A stretch of 42,981 nucleotides of DNA. Origin: a bacterium. Lineage in GTDB: Bacteria; SZUA-182; DTGQ01. The stretch spans positions 1-42,981 of the forward strand of contig JAILZY010000024.1 of assembly GCA_023512255.1 (NCBI GenBank), read 5' to 3'. The position numbers were made by a program, and so were the translations under genes. Below, one piece after another: positions 23,679-33,021 of the stretch. Within the stretch, counting starts at the first letter, position 1. Each line of letters begins with the position of its first letter. The notes beneath the pieces were generated by a model. It did no database searches. It was given only the letters and a program-made list of their open reading frames with translations, and had not been told where the DNA came from.

Positions 23679-25061
23679 TCAATAGCGGACTACGCCGACT
23701 ACATAATCCTGGTCATTGACGGCCAGTTTGGCATTGCTAGCCACAAACCTGATCTCTATCAGCTTGCCGTCGCAGTAGAAGGCACTGAGCTTGATCCTGG
23801 CGCCATGCTGGGTGATAAGCCGATCATCATAGGGGTCAAGGGCGGTGAAGCTAATTCTGGGCGAGTCTACAATCTCTTGAATGATGTAGGATACCCTGCT
23901 GCTTAGCAGTCGCTCGATTAGATCACGGACCTCTCGTCCGCTCATCTCAGGGAGTACCAGCAGAGACTGAGCGCCTGATGCTGTGGTTGAGGTGCCGCTT
24001 TCCTTAATGACGAATTGTCGCTCATCGGCTGGGATATCTCCCAGCTTAAGAATCGGCACCCTCTCCCCGCCGGGCAGCTCAACTTTTTGCTCCCTTGAAA
24101 TTGAAAAGGTCTTGGGGATAAGGTCGCGCAGCATCTGCTCATACTCTTCTCCGAGCTCCCGACGCCAGCAATCCCGCATATCTTCCTCCCAAAAGAGAGC
24201 CATCCAGTCCTTTTCATCCAGAAATTGCTTGCAGGTATTCACATCGACCAGGACTCCAGCCAGGTAGGCATCTAAAATGGCGGCCAGACCTGCGTGCTGT
24301 AGCTCGGCTATTTCATAGATATCGATAAATCGATCAATAAGATGAATGGGCAGACCTTGGGTCGCTCTCTGCTGCCGACAAAGGAGTAGTCTCTGGCCGT
24401 CAAACCGAAGATAGGGCAGGTTCTCACTGCCCAGGACCACTACCGAAAGGCCCTCCCGGCGAAGCATAGAGGCAAAGGCTTTAGCATCATCGGGAAGATC
24501 CTGAAAAAAGGGGTGAGGGGCAGTAACTAGAGCCAGGTTTTTGCCTGGCCAGTGTGTTTTGATAAACTCAGCGTAGGATTTGACCAGGCCGGCGCGGCGG
24601 TTGTGGGCTAGCCCGTACTCTTCGGCCATAATAGCCGTATCAGCCCTTGATCCGACGGTAATTTCAAGCTCAACGAATTTTGGCTGCCACCTGCGGTCAA
24701 GGATCACATCGGGCCGGGGCATTATGGGGATAGCCTCTATTTGGGCCAGGTTGAGCAGCCGGTAGTGAGGAGAAAATTTTTTCTCAAGGCGTTTTTGAAT
24801 CCACGAATGGCGATAGAAGAGCGTATTAGCCGCCTGGAAAAAGCGCTTTAAGGCTCCCCCGGCCAAAGAAAGCTTGCTGATTGTCTCATCCGGCAGTTCA
24901 AAGGCATCCTCAGCTATCCACCAGCTCAGGAGTTCGCCCGGATTATAACGGCCCAGCTTTTCATCAAGCCCCTGCTTTATCTTAATTAGCCGATCACGTA
25001 GGGGAGAGGGCTCGGTTGAAACCGTGGTTTTTACCTCTGACGATTCGGCCACAATCTTCAT
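23679..25061 (-). CDS. ATP-grasp-like protein of unknown specificity
   Basis: 460 aa, cytoplasmic. The C-terminal half reads like an ATP-grasp ligase: FVIKESGTSTTASGAQSLLV near 349-370 (ATP-binding Lys and glycine-rich loop), SYIIQEIVDSPRISFTALD (hinge and metal region), then KLSAFYCDGKLIEIRFVASNAKLAVNDQDYV near the end. The N-terminal half (RPDVILDRRWQPKFVELEITVGSRADTAIMAEEYGL) resembles a preceding alpha/beta domain of circularly permuted ATP-grasp proteins. ATP-grasp enzymes join a carboxylate to an amine or thiol via an acyl phosphate. This assignment is by motif only. The ATG has gaggagg five bases upstream and overlaps the MFS gene's stop by four bases (ATGA), so the two are co-translated. 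Confidence 0.5.
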   Translation of the reverse strand: MKIVAESSEVKTTVSTEPSPLRDRLIKIKQGLDEKLGRYNPGELLSWWIAEDAFELPDETISKLSLAGGALKRFFQAANTLFYRHSWIQKRLEKKFSPHYRLLNLAQIEAIPIMPRPDVILDRRWQPKFVELEITVGSRADTAIMAEEYGLAHNRRAGLVKSYAEFIKTHWPGKNLALVTAPHPFFQDLPDDAKAFASMLRREGLSVVVLGSENLPYLRFDGQRLLLCRQQRATQGLPIHLIDRFIDIYEIAELQHAGLAAILDAYLAGVLVDVNTCKQFLDEKDWMALFWEEDMRDCWRRELGEEYEQMLRDLIPKTFSISREQKVELPGGERVPILKLGDIPADERQFVIKESGTSTTASGAQSLLVLPEMSGREVRDLIERLLSSRVSYIIQEIVDSPRISFTALDPYDDRLITQHGARIKLSAFYCDGKLIEIRFVASNAKLAVNDQDYVVGVVRY

Positions 25062-26503
25062 ATTTCCTCCTCTTGACAGGCGCTTTTGTGCCTCTCGTCA
25101 GGATGAGCTCTGCTTTCATCCAACACCCGATAACTGCCTCTTTGACTATGTATAAGGAGTGGAATAGCCACCAGGCCAACGAAAGTGAAGAGCACCAGGG
25201 CAAGGTCTGGAATTGGAAGCCCAAATAGCCCCTTGGGCACCTGTGGCATGGTCGATACCCCACCAGAGAAAGCCTCTATAAGGTCGGGTGTTGCCTGACG
25301 CAGCTCCTCACTGTGCCTGCCAAGCAGCAGGGCAAAGGCTCCGATGCCTGCTGAGTTGGCAAGTTCCTTTGCCTGATTGATAATTGATGCGGCTGTAGCT
25401 CGGCATGAGGAGGGAATCAAGGATTGAAGCCGAGCATCAGCAATCGGATCCCACAGGTCATCAATGATATTGAATACCAGGCAGATAACAACTGCTAGCC
25501 AAAGCCCTGGCCGAGTGAAAAAAAGCGATACCACCGCGGCTGAGATCAGGCTAAAGAGTATCAGGCTAGCGGTTGCCCCAAGCCATTGGGAAATAGCTAC
25601 TGCCAAGAGCGGGACAACCATACCGGTAAGATCGCTGATAATGTCAAGGGGAGCCAGCCCCCGAGCATCAAGCCCCTTGGTTAGGAGCGAAATTTCAAAG
25701 GCCTCACCGGTTATCGAGCCAGCAAATGAAGATACAACTAAAGCTAGAAAGAAAGAAAAAAGAGGCTGGAAGTGAAAAATGGCGGAAAACCCCTGCCTGG
25801 CCTGATCAAAAAAAGGAACGCAGCAGTCAGGCTCATCGATCTTGGGTCGAGTAGCGGCCTGATCTTCCTCATCGGCCGGGGGCTGGTGTTCAGGTATGGT
25901 CAGGGAAATGCCAACTGAGGTGAGCTGGCCACAAGCGGCCAGATACCATAAAAGGTTCAGTATATGCTGATCTACCCTGCTGAGCAAAAGCAGCAGCAGG
26001 GAAAAACCTCCAGCAAAAGCTCCCCCCAGAGAGCCGAAAGAGCGTATTCTGGCAAAGTAGCGCTCGACCATATCTTCCCTGCCGGCGCTAGCCAGATTAT
26101 CCACTACCCAAGCCTCTTCGGCGCCAGAGACCAGAGTCTGCCCGATCCCCTCCAGAAAAAAGCAGACACAGACCGCATACAACTGTAGCAGCCCGCGAAA
26201 TGAGACAGCCATAGGAATGGCCAGCCAAGAGAGGCCACTCAAAAAGTCGCCGCTAATCACCGAAAGCTTTCTCCCCCAGCGGTCAGCCACCATGCCGGTC
26301 GGCACCTCCATAAGCCAGACAGCTATCGTCTCCACCAGAGTCGGAATAACTGCCCATTCCGGCCGCTCCATAACCAGATACAGATAGATGAACTGGAAGG
26401 GAAAAACGACATTCATCGCTTCGCTCAGGCTGCTGGCTAGGTAAAAGCGACCAAGCAAGCTCCGCTCCTCTTGCCCTGGCCAGAAAAATTGGCTATTGGC
26501 CAC
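25058..26503 (-). CDS. MFS transporter in the biosynthesis-like cluster
   Basis: 481 aa from GTG at 26503, which lies seven bases after aaggagg; a longer reading from 26569 overlaps the upstream gene by 77 bases and lacks such a site. About 12 membrane helices with FYLASSLSEAMNVVFPFQF first and VPTGMVADRWGRKLSVISGDFLSG, the loop 2-3 motif of the superfamily, near residue 75. A charged loop (about 215-235) separates the halves. It overlaps the upstream CocE-type gene by 11 bases and the downstream ATP-grasp gene by four, so the three form a tight operon. A likely job is exporting the product of the cluster (inference). It is not close to the two tandem MFS genes on the other strand. Confidence 0.85.
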   Translation of the reverse strand: MANSQFFWPGQEERSLLGRFYLASSLSEAMNVVFPFQFIYLYLVMERPEWAVIPTLVETIAVWLMEVPTGMVADRWGRKLSVISGDFLSGLSWLAIPMAVSFRGLLQLYAVCVCFFLEGIGQTLVSGAEEAWVVDNLASAGREDMVERYFARIRSFGSLGGAFAGGFSLLLLLLSRVDQHILNLLWYLAACGQLTSVGISLTIPEHQPPADEEDQAATRPKIDEPDCCVPFFDQARQGFSAIFHFQPLFSFFLALVVSSFAGSITGEAFEISLLTKGLDARGLAPLDIISDLTGMVVPLLAVAISQWLGATASLILFSLISAAVVSLFFTRPGLWLAVVICLVFNIIDDLWDPIADARLQSLIPSSCRATAASIINQAKELANSAGIGAFALLLGRHSEELRQATPDLIEAFSGGVSTMPQVPKGLFGLPIPDLALVLFTFVGLVAIPLLIHSQRGSYRVLDESRAHPDERHKSACQEEEI

Positions 26504-28382
26504 AATGCTTCCTCCTTGTTGAGAAATTAAGCCGCCTAAGCCCATACTCCTCAAGGAGGCGGGGATCATGACAGATAGGCAGGATGAGCCGTGAGGGATA
26601 TCTTGAGCTGTGCAGGATACTTACCCTGACCTGACGGCATCTAGTCTCATCAGCCAGATTGCCCCCTGTACAGGGATTGATATCAAATCGCAAGAAAGCA
26701 GCCGAGGAAACCTCAAGCCTTAGAGCATGGCCGACGGTTAAAATGTGTCCAATATGCCATAAGTCAATGATATATTCGGCTATCTCAGAGGGTGAGACTA
26801 GCTGCGGCTTATCCCATCCCTTCCTAAAGCGGGCCCTAATGATGCCATCGGTCAGGTAGATTGCTCTGCCGTCGGGATAGACATCGAGAAGCTTGGCATA
26901 GAGATCAAAATCAGGAGCATCGGCCCGAGCATAAAGAATAAGGGACAGATCGCCGATCAGGGCCAGAGGCTCTTTCTGCGGTTCAGTATCGAACAGGAGC
27001 ATATCGGTGCGCTCTGCCTCGATCTGAGCATTATCAAAAGGAATTCGCTCGCCATCCACATCAGGATGAGCAAAGGGGGTGGGATCGTTAGGATCAAAGA
27101 GATAGCTAGATTCCAAGGGCCCGGTGGCTGAAATCGATCTTTGAAGACGGCCAAAGCGCCGGCCAGCCATCGCGGCAGCAGCCAGATAATAGTTAACTGG
27201 CTGGGTATCTGGAGGAGGCCAATCCTCAAAGTCCAGCCAGCGGTGTTGGCCAGTTAGATAGATAGTTACTCTCGAGCGGGTCGATGGCCCAGGCTCAATA
27301 CCCATAAGGTGCTGATCGAACCAGGCTAGCTCATCATTGAGAGCGTTTCGAAGGGCCGCCCGCTGAATCATGGCCGCCTCCTCTGCGGGTAAATCATCAC
27401 AGTCGGGAGCTAAAAGATCATGGTCCCAGGCTCCGATCAGAAGCCTTTGCGCTTCTCTGGCCTCGGCTGTGGCTGCCTGCTGACGCATCCCTTTGAAGAA
27501 AACTGTCGAGCCACGGCCATTGCCATCCCACCAGCCCGAAATGTGGAGGGTGGCAACCGCGGTGCGATTCAAACGATGCCCAACCGAGCGGGCTTTCCAA
27601 AAATCATCAAGCTGCCAGTGGCTGATCCACTCCCGAAAGGTTTCCTGCCGAATGCCAAAGCGAAGGTCAAGGTCCCGAAAGGGACGGGCAGAAAGAGCCT
27701 GATCAAAAAGAAGGTCAAATTCATTCTCTCCTTGCTCATCTTCCAGGCTACTGTTGGCTTTTGCCTCAAGTGGGAGGCTGTCTTCGGTCTCGTCCTCCAA
27801 GAGGCTTAGCCTGCTTTCGCCACTGTCTTCCTCTTCTTCAATTCCATTAGAGGTTCGTCCGCTCATGCTCATAAGCCAAAAAAAATCGTTCAGGTCATAA
27901 GCTCCACCCTGAAAGGGTACATTTTCAAATGGATCTGCCGGAGCCACCCCAACTACCATAGCCTTGAGCTCGGCAGGCGCATCAATAGCCGCCAACAGTT
28001 GATTGTAGCCACAGTAGGAATGGCCTCGGGTCCCAATCCGGCCATTGCAAAGCTCATGCTTGGCCATCCATCGGATAGCAGCCTGGCCATCAATCTGGTC
28101 ATAGGTCAGCGGAGACCAGAGGCCAGAGGAGCGGTACCGGCCACGGCTGTCGACAGCCAGGAAGAGATAGCCTCTGGCTGCATAAATTTCACCGATTCTG
28201 CGCAGAGTTTGAGCGCAGTAAGGAGTGATTTCGATTACTGCTGGAAAGGGTGGGGTACCTGAAGGAAGATAAAGATCTGCCACCAGTTCAATTCCGTCAG
28301 GGGTAACGATAACCTGATTGGTCCTGACATTCTCAGATGAAGGAGGAACGAGGAGCAGGTGGCTGCCGATTGGTTTAATCAT
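26493..28382 (-). CDS. CocE/NonD-family serine hydrolase
   Basis: 629 aa alpha/beta hydrolase of the CocE/X-prolyl-dipeptidyl-peptidase type (esterase, amidase or acylase). The N-terminal domain has PDGIELVADLYLP, ARGYLFLAVDSRGRYRSSG and the nucleophile motif RGHSYCGYNQL (S122). The Asp is probably in HISGWWDGNGRGS and the His in LIGAWDHDLL, so the triad is complete. A highly acidic insertion (about 179-232) is unusual. The C-terminal jelly-roll domain (LIGDLSLILYARADAPDFDLYAKLLDV, GHALRLEVSSAAF) is present. No signal peptide, so cytoplasmic. The ATG has no clear ribosome binding site. It starts the three-gene overlapping operon; 206 AT-rich bases separate it from the fusion gene upstream. 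Confidence 0.88.
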   Translation of the reverse strand: MIKPIGSHLLLVPPSSENVRTNQVIVTPDGIELVADLYLPSGTPPFPAVIEITPYCAQTLRRIGEIYAARGYLFLAVDSRGRYRSSGLWSPLTYDQIDGQAAIRWMAKHELCNGRIGTRGHSYCGYNQLLAAIDAPAELKAMVVGVAPADPFENVPFQGGAYDLNDFFWLMSMSGRTSNGIEEEEDSGESRLSLLEDETEDSLPLEAKANSSLEDEQGENEFDLLFDQALSARPFRDLDLRFGIRQETFREWISHWQLDDFWKARSVGHRLNRTAVATLHISGWWDGNGRGSTVFFKGMRQQAATAEAREAQRLLIGAWDHDLLAPDCDDLPAEEAAMIQRAALRNALNDELAWFDQHLMGIEPGPSTRSRVTIYLTGQHRWLDFEDWPPPDTQPVNYYLAAAAMAGRRFGRLQRSISATGPLESSYLFDPNDPTPFAHPDVDGERIPFDNAQIEAERTDMLLFDTEPQKEPLALIGDLSLILYARADAPDFDLYAKLLDVYPDGRAIYLTDGIIRARFRKGWDKPQLVSPSEIAEYIIDLWHIGHILTVGHALRLEVSSAAFLRFDINPCTGGNLADETRCRQVRVSILHSSRYPSRLILPICHDPRLLEEYGLRRLNFSTRRKHCGQ

Positions 28383-28588
28383 ATTTTATACTTATTTTCC
28401 CCATACATAAGATATTATTTATGTATGTTTTCAATCGGCAGATTTTATAAATAGAGCTAATTATAAGTAAAAATTCAGTAATTCATCATAAGAAATAGCA
28501 TCTAAGCAATTCTATCCATTTCTTAATTTCTCCAAAAATCAATACATTAAGCCCATCTTGACAGGGCGCTCCTCGACCCTTTTAGCAG

Positions 28589-30295
28589 CTACTCTTTCTC
28601 TTTCCCCAGCTCTTTGATCAATCTAGCAAGAAGCTGCGGAAGGGGGGCAAGCTCATCTTTTGAATACTCACTCATAAGGCAGATTTGTATCCAATTTCGC
28701 TCAAGGAGGTAATCACTTCCATAGCTCAAAAGATACCTCTCCTCCTCAAGTCTTTGCCCCATCAGCTCTGAGTCAATATGCCCTGGCAGGGCAATGGAGA
28801 TTACAGCCGGGGCAGACTCCTCATCCGCAGCCACAATCTTAAGACCACAGGCCCGAAGCTCATTTCGCAGCCAGCCGCCGAGCTCTCTTATCCTGCAAAG
28901 GCGCTCCTTGGGCTCAAGGCGCTTTACGGCAGCTTCAAGTGCGGCCAAGAGATTCGATGAGCTAGTGAAAGGAAGGCCATTTTTTAGGGCATAGTAGCCA
29001 AGATCAAGATAGCGGGGAAGTTTTGATGGGGCTGGGGGCTCCTTCTGGTTGCTGAAAACGATAGAAAGACCTGGCAAGGCCCCTAGTCCCTTGCCGCTTA
29101 CGCCTGAAGCTAGGTAAATATTTCGCAAATCTACCTCTACTGTGCCGATCGAGCTGATGCAGTCTGCACAAACCAGGAGGTTGTGCAGCTGGCCGAGGCT
29201 GCTTATCCGGACAAGGTCATTTAAGACGCCGGTTGAGGTTTCGCAGTGAACGCACCAAAGCCAGGTGATTTGGCTCTCCTTCCGCAAAAGTTCCTCAAGT
29301 AGCTCATAGTCTAGTGGGCTACCCCACTCAGCCCGCAGCACACTAAACCGCAACCCAAAGCGAATAGCGTGATCCACCAGCCGCTCGCCGAATTCTCCAT
29401 TGCTCAGGATAACTCCTGAGCCAGGTTGCAGGGAAAGCTGAGCTCCGATAACATCATTGGCCAAGGTGCCGCTTCCCAGAAAAATCTCAGCCCGCTTTGC
29501 TTTGACTAACTCGCACAGCCTCTGCTTTGTCTCCGCTAGCTGTTTGGCAAAGCGCCGGGAGCGGTGGGATATAGGAGGGCGGCAGAAGGCTTTTTGTACC
29601 TCAGGATGAATATCGACCGGGCCAGGCAGTAGATTAACAGCTCCTTTGGCTGCCTGAGAGCGAGCTGTCTGGCCTTGGGTCGGGGGGGCAGTTTGAGCTG
29701 ATTGGCTGGTTTGGCCCAAGTCTAGGGTTTTAGTTTTAGGTAAGCGAATGTAAGGGGAAGGGGTTAAAATCCAGGGAATTTTTTTGCGAAAATCCTCTAG
29801 GGTTAGGCTCATGGGCTGATAGAGAGCCTGGGCAGATCCAACCAGGGGGCCAAAGGGAACAAAGCCAAGATGTCGGTAGAGCTTAAGCTGTCTGACCGTA
29901 CCTGAGATAATCGCCAGATCATAGCCGCGGGCTAGGCAATATTCGACCACCTTCTCGAGCAGGCCGCGAAAAACCATCCCTTTACGGTAGTTTGGCTTGA
30001 TAGCCAGCAGCCGGATTTCGCACACCGACCTTCCCTTGGGCAGATAGTCATCCAGGTTTGGCAGTTTGGCATCGAGTGAAAATGGTCGCTCCCCGCGAAC
30101 AGCGATCATACCGATCAGTTGCTGATCACAGAGGCATATTATATAGGTATTTTGCTCATGAAATTTGTCTACGAGCCGCAGGTCAGGGTTAGGCTGATGT
30201 TGTGGAATCTCCTCAACAAAGGTATGGTAATTCAATTGATAAATCTGGTCAAACTCTTGTTGTTCAGTAGCTATCTTAAACGTGAGTGGAAGCAC
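28589..30295 (-). CDS. Fusion of GNAT/acyl-transferase and class V PLP aminotransferase
   Basis: 568 aa starting at GTG 30295, five bases after gaggaggagg. Residues about 1-175 are a GNAT-fold acyltransferase (YQLNYHTFVEEIPQHQ, LIGMIAVRGE, VCEIRLLAIKPNYRKGMVF, AIISGTVRQLKLYRHLGF), close to the acyl-homoserine lactone synthase/FeeM type. A Gln/Thr/Ala-rich linker (about 185-220) follows. Residues about 220-565 are a fold-type I class V aminotransferase (alanine-glyoxylate aminotransferase/phosphoserine transaminase-like): NLLPGPVDIHPEVQ, FLGSGTLANDVIGAQL, CVHCETSTGVLND, VCADCISSIGTVEVD, and GVSGKGLGALPGLS carrying the PLP lysine near 402. Both domains look intact. It is the first gene of the minus-strand run; the fusion suggests two coupled steps on one amine or amino-acid product. 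Confidence 0.85.
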   Translation of the reverse strand: MLPLTFKIATEQQEFDQIYQLNYHTFVEEIPQHQPNPDLRLVDKFHEQNTYIICLCDQQLIGMIAVRGERPFSLDAKLPNLDDYLPKGRSVCEIRLLAIKPNYRKGMVFRGLLEKVVEYCLARGYDLAIISGTVRQLKLYRHLGFVPFGPLVGSAQALYQPMSLTLEDFRKKIPWILTPSPYIRLPKTKTLDLGQTSQSAQTAPPTQGQTARSQAAKGAVNLLPGPVDIHPEVQKAFCRPPISHRSRRFAKQLAETKQRLCELVKAKRAEIFLGSGTLANDVIGAQLSLQPGSGVILSNGEFGERLVDHAIRFGLRFSVLRAEWGSPLDYELLEELLRKESQITWLWCVHCETSTGVLNDLVRISSLGQLHNLLVCADCISSIGTVEVDLRNIYLASGVSGKGLGALPGLSIVFSNQKEPPAPSKLPRYLDLGYYALKNGLPFTSSSNLLAALEAAVKRLEPKERLCRIRELGGWLRNELRACGLKIVAADEESAPAVISIALPGHIDSELMGQRLEEERYLLSYGSDYLLERNWIQICLMSEYSKDELAPLPQLLARLIKELGKEKE

Positions 30296-30543
30296 AGCAT
30301 CCTCCTCCTCGCCTATAGTTTAGGAAAAATTTCCTTAATTATCATGCTAATCTGAATCCTATAATCTGAGATGATCTGATAATTTAATTTTTGAAAATAT
30401 TACTCCTTAGGCAGAGAATACTATTTTACCGATTATTTTCAAAAAAGGGAATGGGTTTTTTTGAAGAAATCGGAAAATTACCAAGTAGATTCGATTAGAT
30501 CCATCAAAACCAGGCTCGAAAGCTTCTGATTATGCAAAATCGC

Positions 30544-30572
30544 TTGATGAAAATACTTTTTGGCTATATAAT
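30544..30572 (+). promoter_or_regulatory. Sigma-70-like promoter
   Basis: TTGATG (30544-30549), a 17-base spacer and TATAAT (30567-30572), about 75 bases before the next plus-strand gene. The rest of 30296-30645 is AT-rich and includes the region upstream of the fusion gene. Confidence 0.6.
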
Positions 30573-30645
30573 GAACTCAAAGCCTTTAAGTTCCCTTTGG
30601 ATAATCAGGAGTTAGACAGAAGGTGGTCTTTTTGACCTCACATCT

Positions 30646-31746
30646 GTGCTGACCCCTAAAGAGCACCCACAAATAATATGGTTTATGGCCATCAAGAGAC
30701 TGAATTTAAGCCTAAATGAGAAGGTATGCAGATCTCTCTATGAAGTTTTACGGGATGAGTTAGATCGAGAGCTGATCGAATATTCACTCATTGACTCATT
30801 CAGGAATTATCAAAGCCAAAGCCAGCCCTATCCCTTTGTTGATTTAAGAGAATTAAAGCCTGGAGGCCGAATTCCCGAATGTGAACACAAGTATCAGAAT
30901 ACTCTGTTGGTTTTATTCTATGAAGGCACATTGCCCAATGAGTATAAAAAGTATATCCGATTTTTCGATTCTAACCAGTTAACCAGAGAGAATCTCTCCT
31001 CTCATTTAGTAGATCTTAAAATTTATGATGAATTTTATCCCAATATAAAATATTTTGAAAGTTATCAGTTCAGCCACCTTCTCCGTTCCCTGCTGCCGGT
31101 TGACTACGCTCTCTTGATCCAGAAAGATTCAGCCTCAGGGGCGAAAAATCGATACCTGCTTTCTCATTTTCATGTTAAAATTGACTGGCCGATAGCCACT
31201 GCGGCCGAAGATCTGGGCAGGGAGCTTAGCTATCTCAGAGGCTCTCTCTATGAGAGAGGAGAAGAATATGCCGAATACATGCAGCAGAAATTTTTTGAAT
31301 GTTACGGGTTTCACCATTCTGTAGGAGGCCGCAGAGCTGCGGCTGCGGTTGCAGCTCAATTCAGTCGGAGGCTAGATTTTCTGTCAACTATATATGTGGC
31401 TTCATGCAGCAGCCGCTCACTGATCAAGATAGCTGAAGGCAAGGTTTTTCGTTACCTGCTGATCAGATTGAGCCCTGAACAAGTAGCTCAAGTAGCCAAA
31501 GTAAATCGCATGGAGTCTGAGGCCATTCAGAATGGATTCTTTATTCACCAGGAGAGGGACTATGGAGTGGTGATTTTTCTTGTAATCTATGAGCGCACTA
31601 TCCATGCCAAGCCTCTGGAAAATAATCAGGTTAGGATATTGAATCCCAACGACCACTGGTTAACCATCTCTTATCAACTGCTGATTCCAAAGCCCTCGGT
31701 CGTAGATCTTCGCCCCTTAAGCTTTTCGGCAGTTTGTCCAAAATAG
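30646..31746 (+). CDS. Unrecognised protein
   Basis: 366 aa from GTG at 30646; ATG at 30685 (MAIKRLNLSLNEKVC) gives 353 aa. Neither has a clear ribosome binding site. It has no signal peptide or membrane segment. Many charged and aromatic residues appear: VCRSLYEVLRDELDRELIEYS near the N terminus, YFESYQFSHLLRSLLPVDYALL, and a region FYECYGFHHS-like (FFECYGFHHSVGGRRAAAAV). I cannot assign a family. It lies 35 bases before dnaN on the same strand, behind a good promoter, so it may be co-transcribed with it. Confidence 0.6.
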   Translation: MLTPKEHPQIIWFMAIKRLNLSLNEKVCRSLYEVLRDELDRELIEYSLIDSFRNYQSQSQPYPFVDLRELKPGGRIPECEHKYQNTLLVLFYEGTLPNEYKKYIRFFDSNQLTRENLSSHLVDLKIYDEFYPNIKYFESYQFSHLLRSLLPVDYALLIQKDSASGAKNRYLLSHFHVKIDWPIATAAEDLGRELSYLRGSLYERGEEYAEYMQQKFFECYGFHHSVGGRRAAAAVAAQFSRRLDFLSTIYVASCSSRSLIKIAEGKVFRYLLIRLSPEQVAQVAKVNRMESEAIQNGFFIHQERDYGVVIFLVIYERTIHAKPLENNQVRILNPNDHWLTISYQLLIPKPSVVDLRPLSFSAVCPK

Positions 31747-31799
31747 TGGTTTAGGGATAATGAATTTACTGTTTTTAGAGTGTGTGCAGGGAGAATAGT

Positions 31800-32939
31800 A
31801 TGGAATTTAGTATATCTAGGGATGAATTTTTACGAGGTGTCAATATTGTTGATAATGTGGCTGTTATTAGGGGTGCTATGCCCATTCTCTCCCATCTTTT
31901 GATTCAGACGCAGGGTGATAAACAGATTTACCTGTATGGAACGGATCTAGAGCTAGGGATCAAGGGAGGAGCAGAGGCGCAGGTTGAAAGTGAGGGAAGT
32001 ATCTGTCTGCCGGCCAAAATTATGGCTGATATACTTCGGGAGCTGCCGGAAGGCTCCCTCGTACATATGTGCCTTGAGGAAAACAGCCAGGTTAAAATTT
32101 CCTACGGTAAAAAGTGCTGTCACCTAGCTGGCCTGCCGGCAGAGGAGTTTCCTCCTTTTCCGACTTACGAATATGAAAATTTGATCCCTATTCCGCGCAA
32201 GTCCTTGCGGGATATGATTACGAAAATTAATATTACCGTACCTCTACTAGAGCAAAAGCATCTGGGCGCGCCCAATGGAGCCCTGCTGGAGATTGATCAG
32301 CAGACTATGGAGATGATGGGGACAGACGGACATCGGCTTTCGTACATTAAAAAGCCCCTAGAGCTTGAGCTTAGCCAAAAAATCAAGGTGATTTTGCCGA
32401 AAAAATCATTGGTCGAGTTAAAGCGCCTCCTCGATGAAGCACCAAACAGCAATGATCCTGTTCTGGTCGGTTTTTTCGAAAACCAGGCAGTATTTAAAAT
32501 TGGTTCGATCGAACTCTTCTCCCGCCTGCTCGAGACCTACTTTCCCAATACACGGCCAAGAATTGCCAAGGTAAATGACAAGATTGTTCAGATCAGGCGC
32601 CAAGAATTTCGGCAAGCGGTCAAGATGGTTTCAATCTTTACCGAGGGTAGGGAAAAATATATTCGACTGAAGCTCGATAAAGACACTCTCACCATCAACT
32701 CCCAGAGCTTTGGGGTAGGGGATGCTGAAGACCAGGTGGCCGTCGTCTATGATGGGGATCCACTGGAAATTGGATTTAACGCTGGTTTTATTCTGGACGT
32801 CTTAAATATCTTAGATGAAGAGCAGATAATTATGGAAATGAGCGACCAAAATTCTCCCGGAGTCATCCGCTCACCTGACAGTCGTGATTACCTATATTTT
32901 ATGATGCCTATCAAGCTGTACGAAACGGACGAATTTTAA
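31800..32939 (+). CDS. dnaN: DNA polymerase III beta sliding clamp
   Basis: Ring-shaped processivity clamp that tethers DNA polymerase III to DNA. 379 aa from the ATG at 31800 (MEFSISRDEFLRGVNIVDNVA), which follows agggag by six bases; a GTG at 31782 lies upstream of that site. The three clamp domains are visible: domain I to about 120 with RGAMPILSHLLIQT and TDLELGI, domain II about 125-250 with GALLEIDQQTMEMMGTDGHRLSY, domain III from about 255 with RRQEFRQAVKMVSIF to the C-terminal YLYFMMPIKL. The full length is normal. Its neighbours are surE and unknown genes, not dnaA or recF, so it is out of its classical place. It could also be a second clamp copy. Confidence 0.95.
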   Translation: MEFSISRDEFLRGVNIVDNVAVIRGAMPILSHLLIQTQGDKQIYLYGTDLELGIKGGAEAQVESEGSICLPAKIMADILRELPEGSLVHMCLEENSQVKISYGKKCCHLAGLPAEEFPPFPTYEYENLIPIPRKSLRDMITKINITVPLLEQKHLGAPNGALLEIDQQTMEMMGTDGHRLSYIKKPLELELSQKIKVILPKKSLVELKRLLDEAPNSNDPVLVGFFENQAVFKIGSIELFSRLLETYFPNTRPRIAKVNDKIVQIRRQEFRQAVKMVSIFTEGREKYIRLKLDKDTLTINSQSFGVGDAEDQVAVVYDGDPLEIGFNAGFILDVLNILDEEQIIMEMSDQNSPGVIRSPDSRDYLYFMMPIKLYETDEF

Positions 32940-33021
32940 GTGTTAAAGTTTTCTCAAAGTTGGCAATAAGAACAAGAAGCAGATAATGATATGATGAGCT
33001 GCCACGAGGGAGAGAAAAAAA

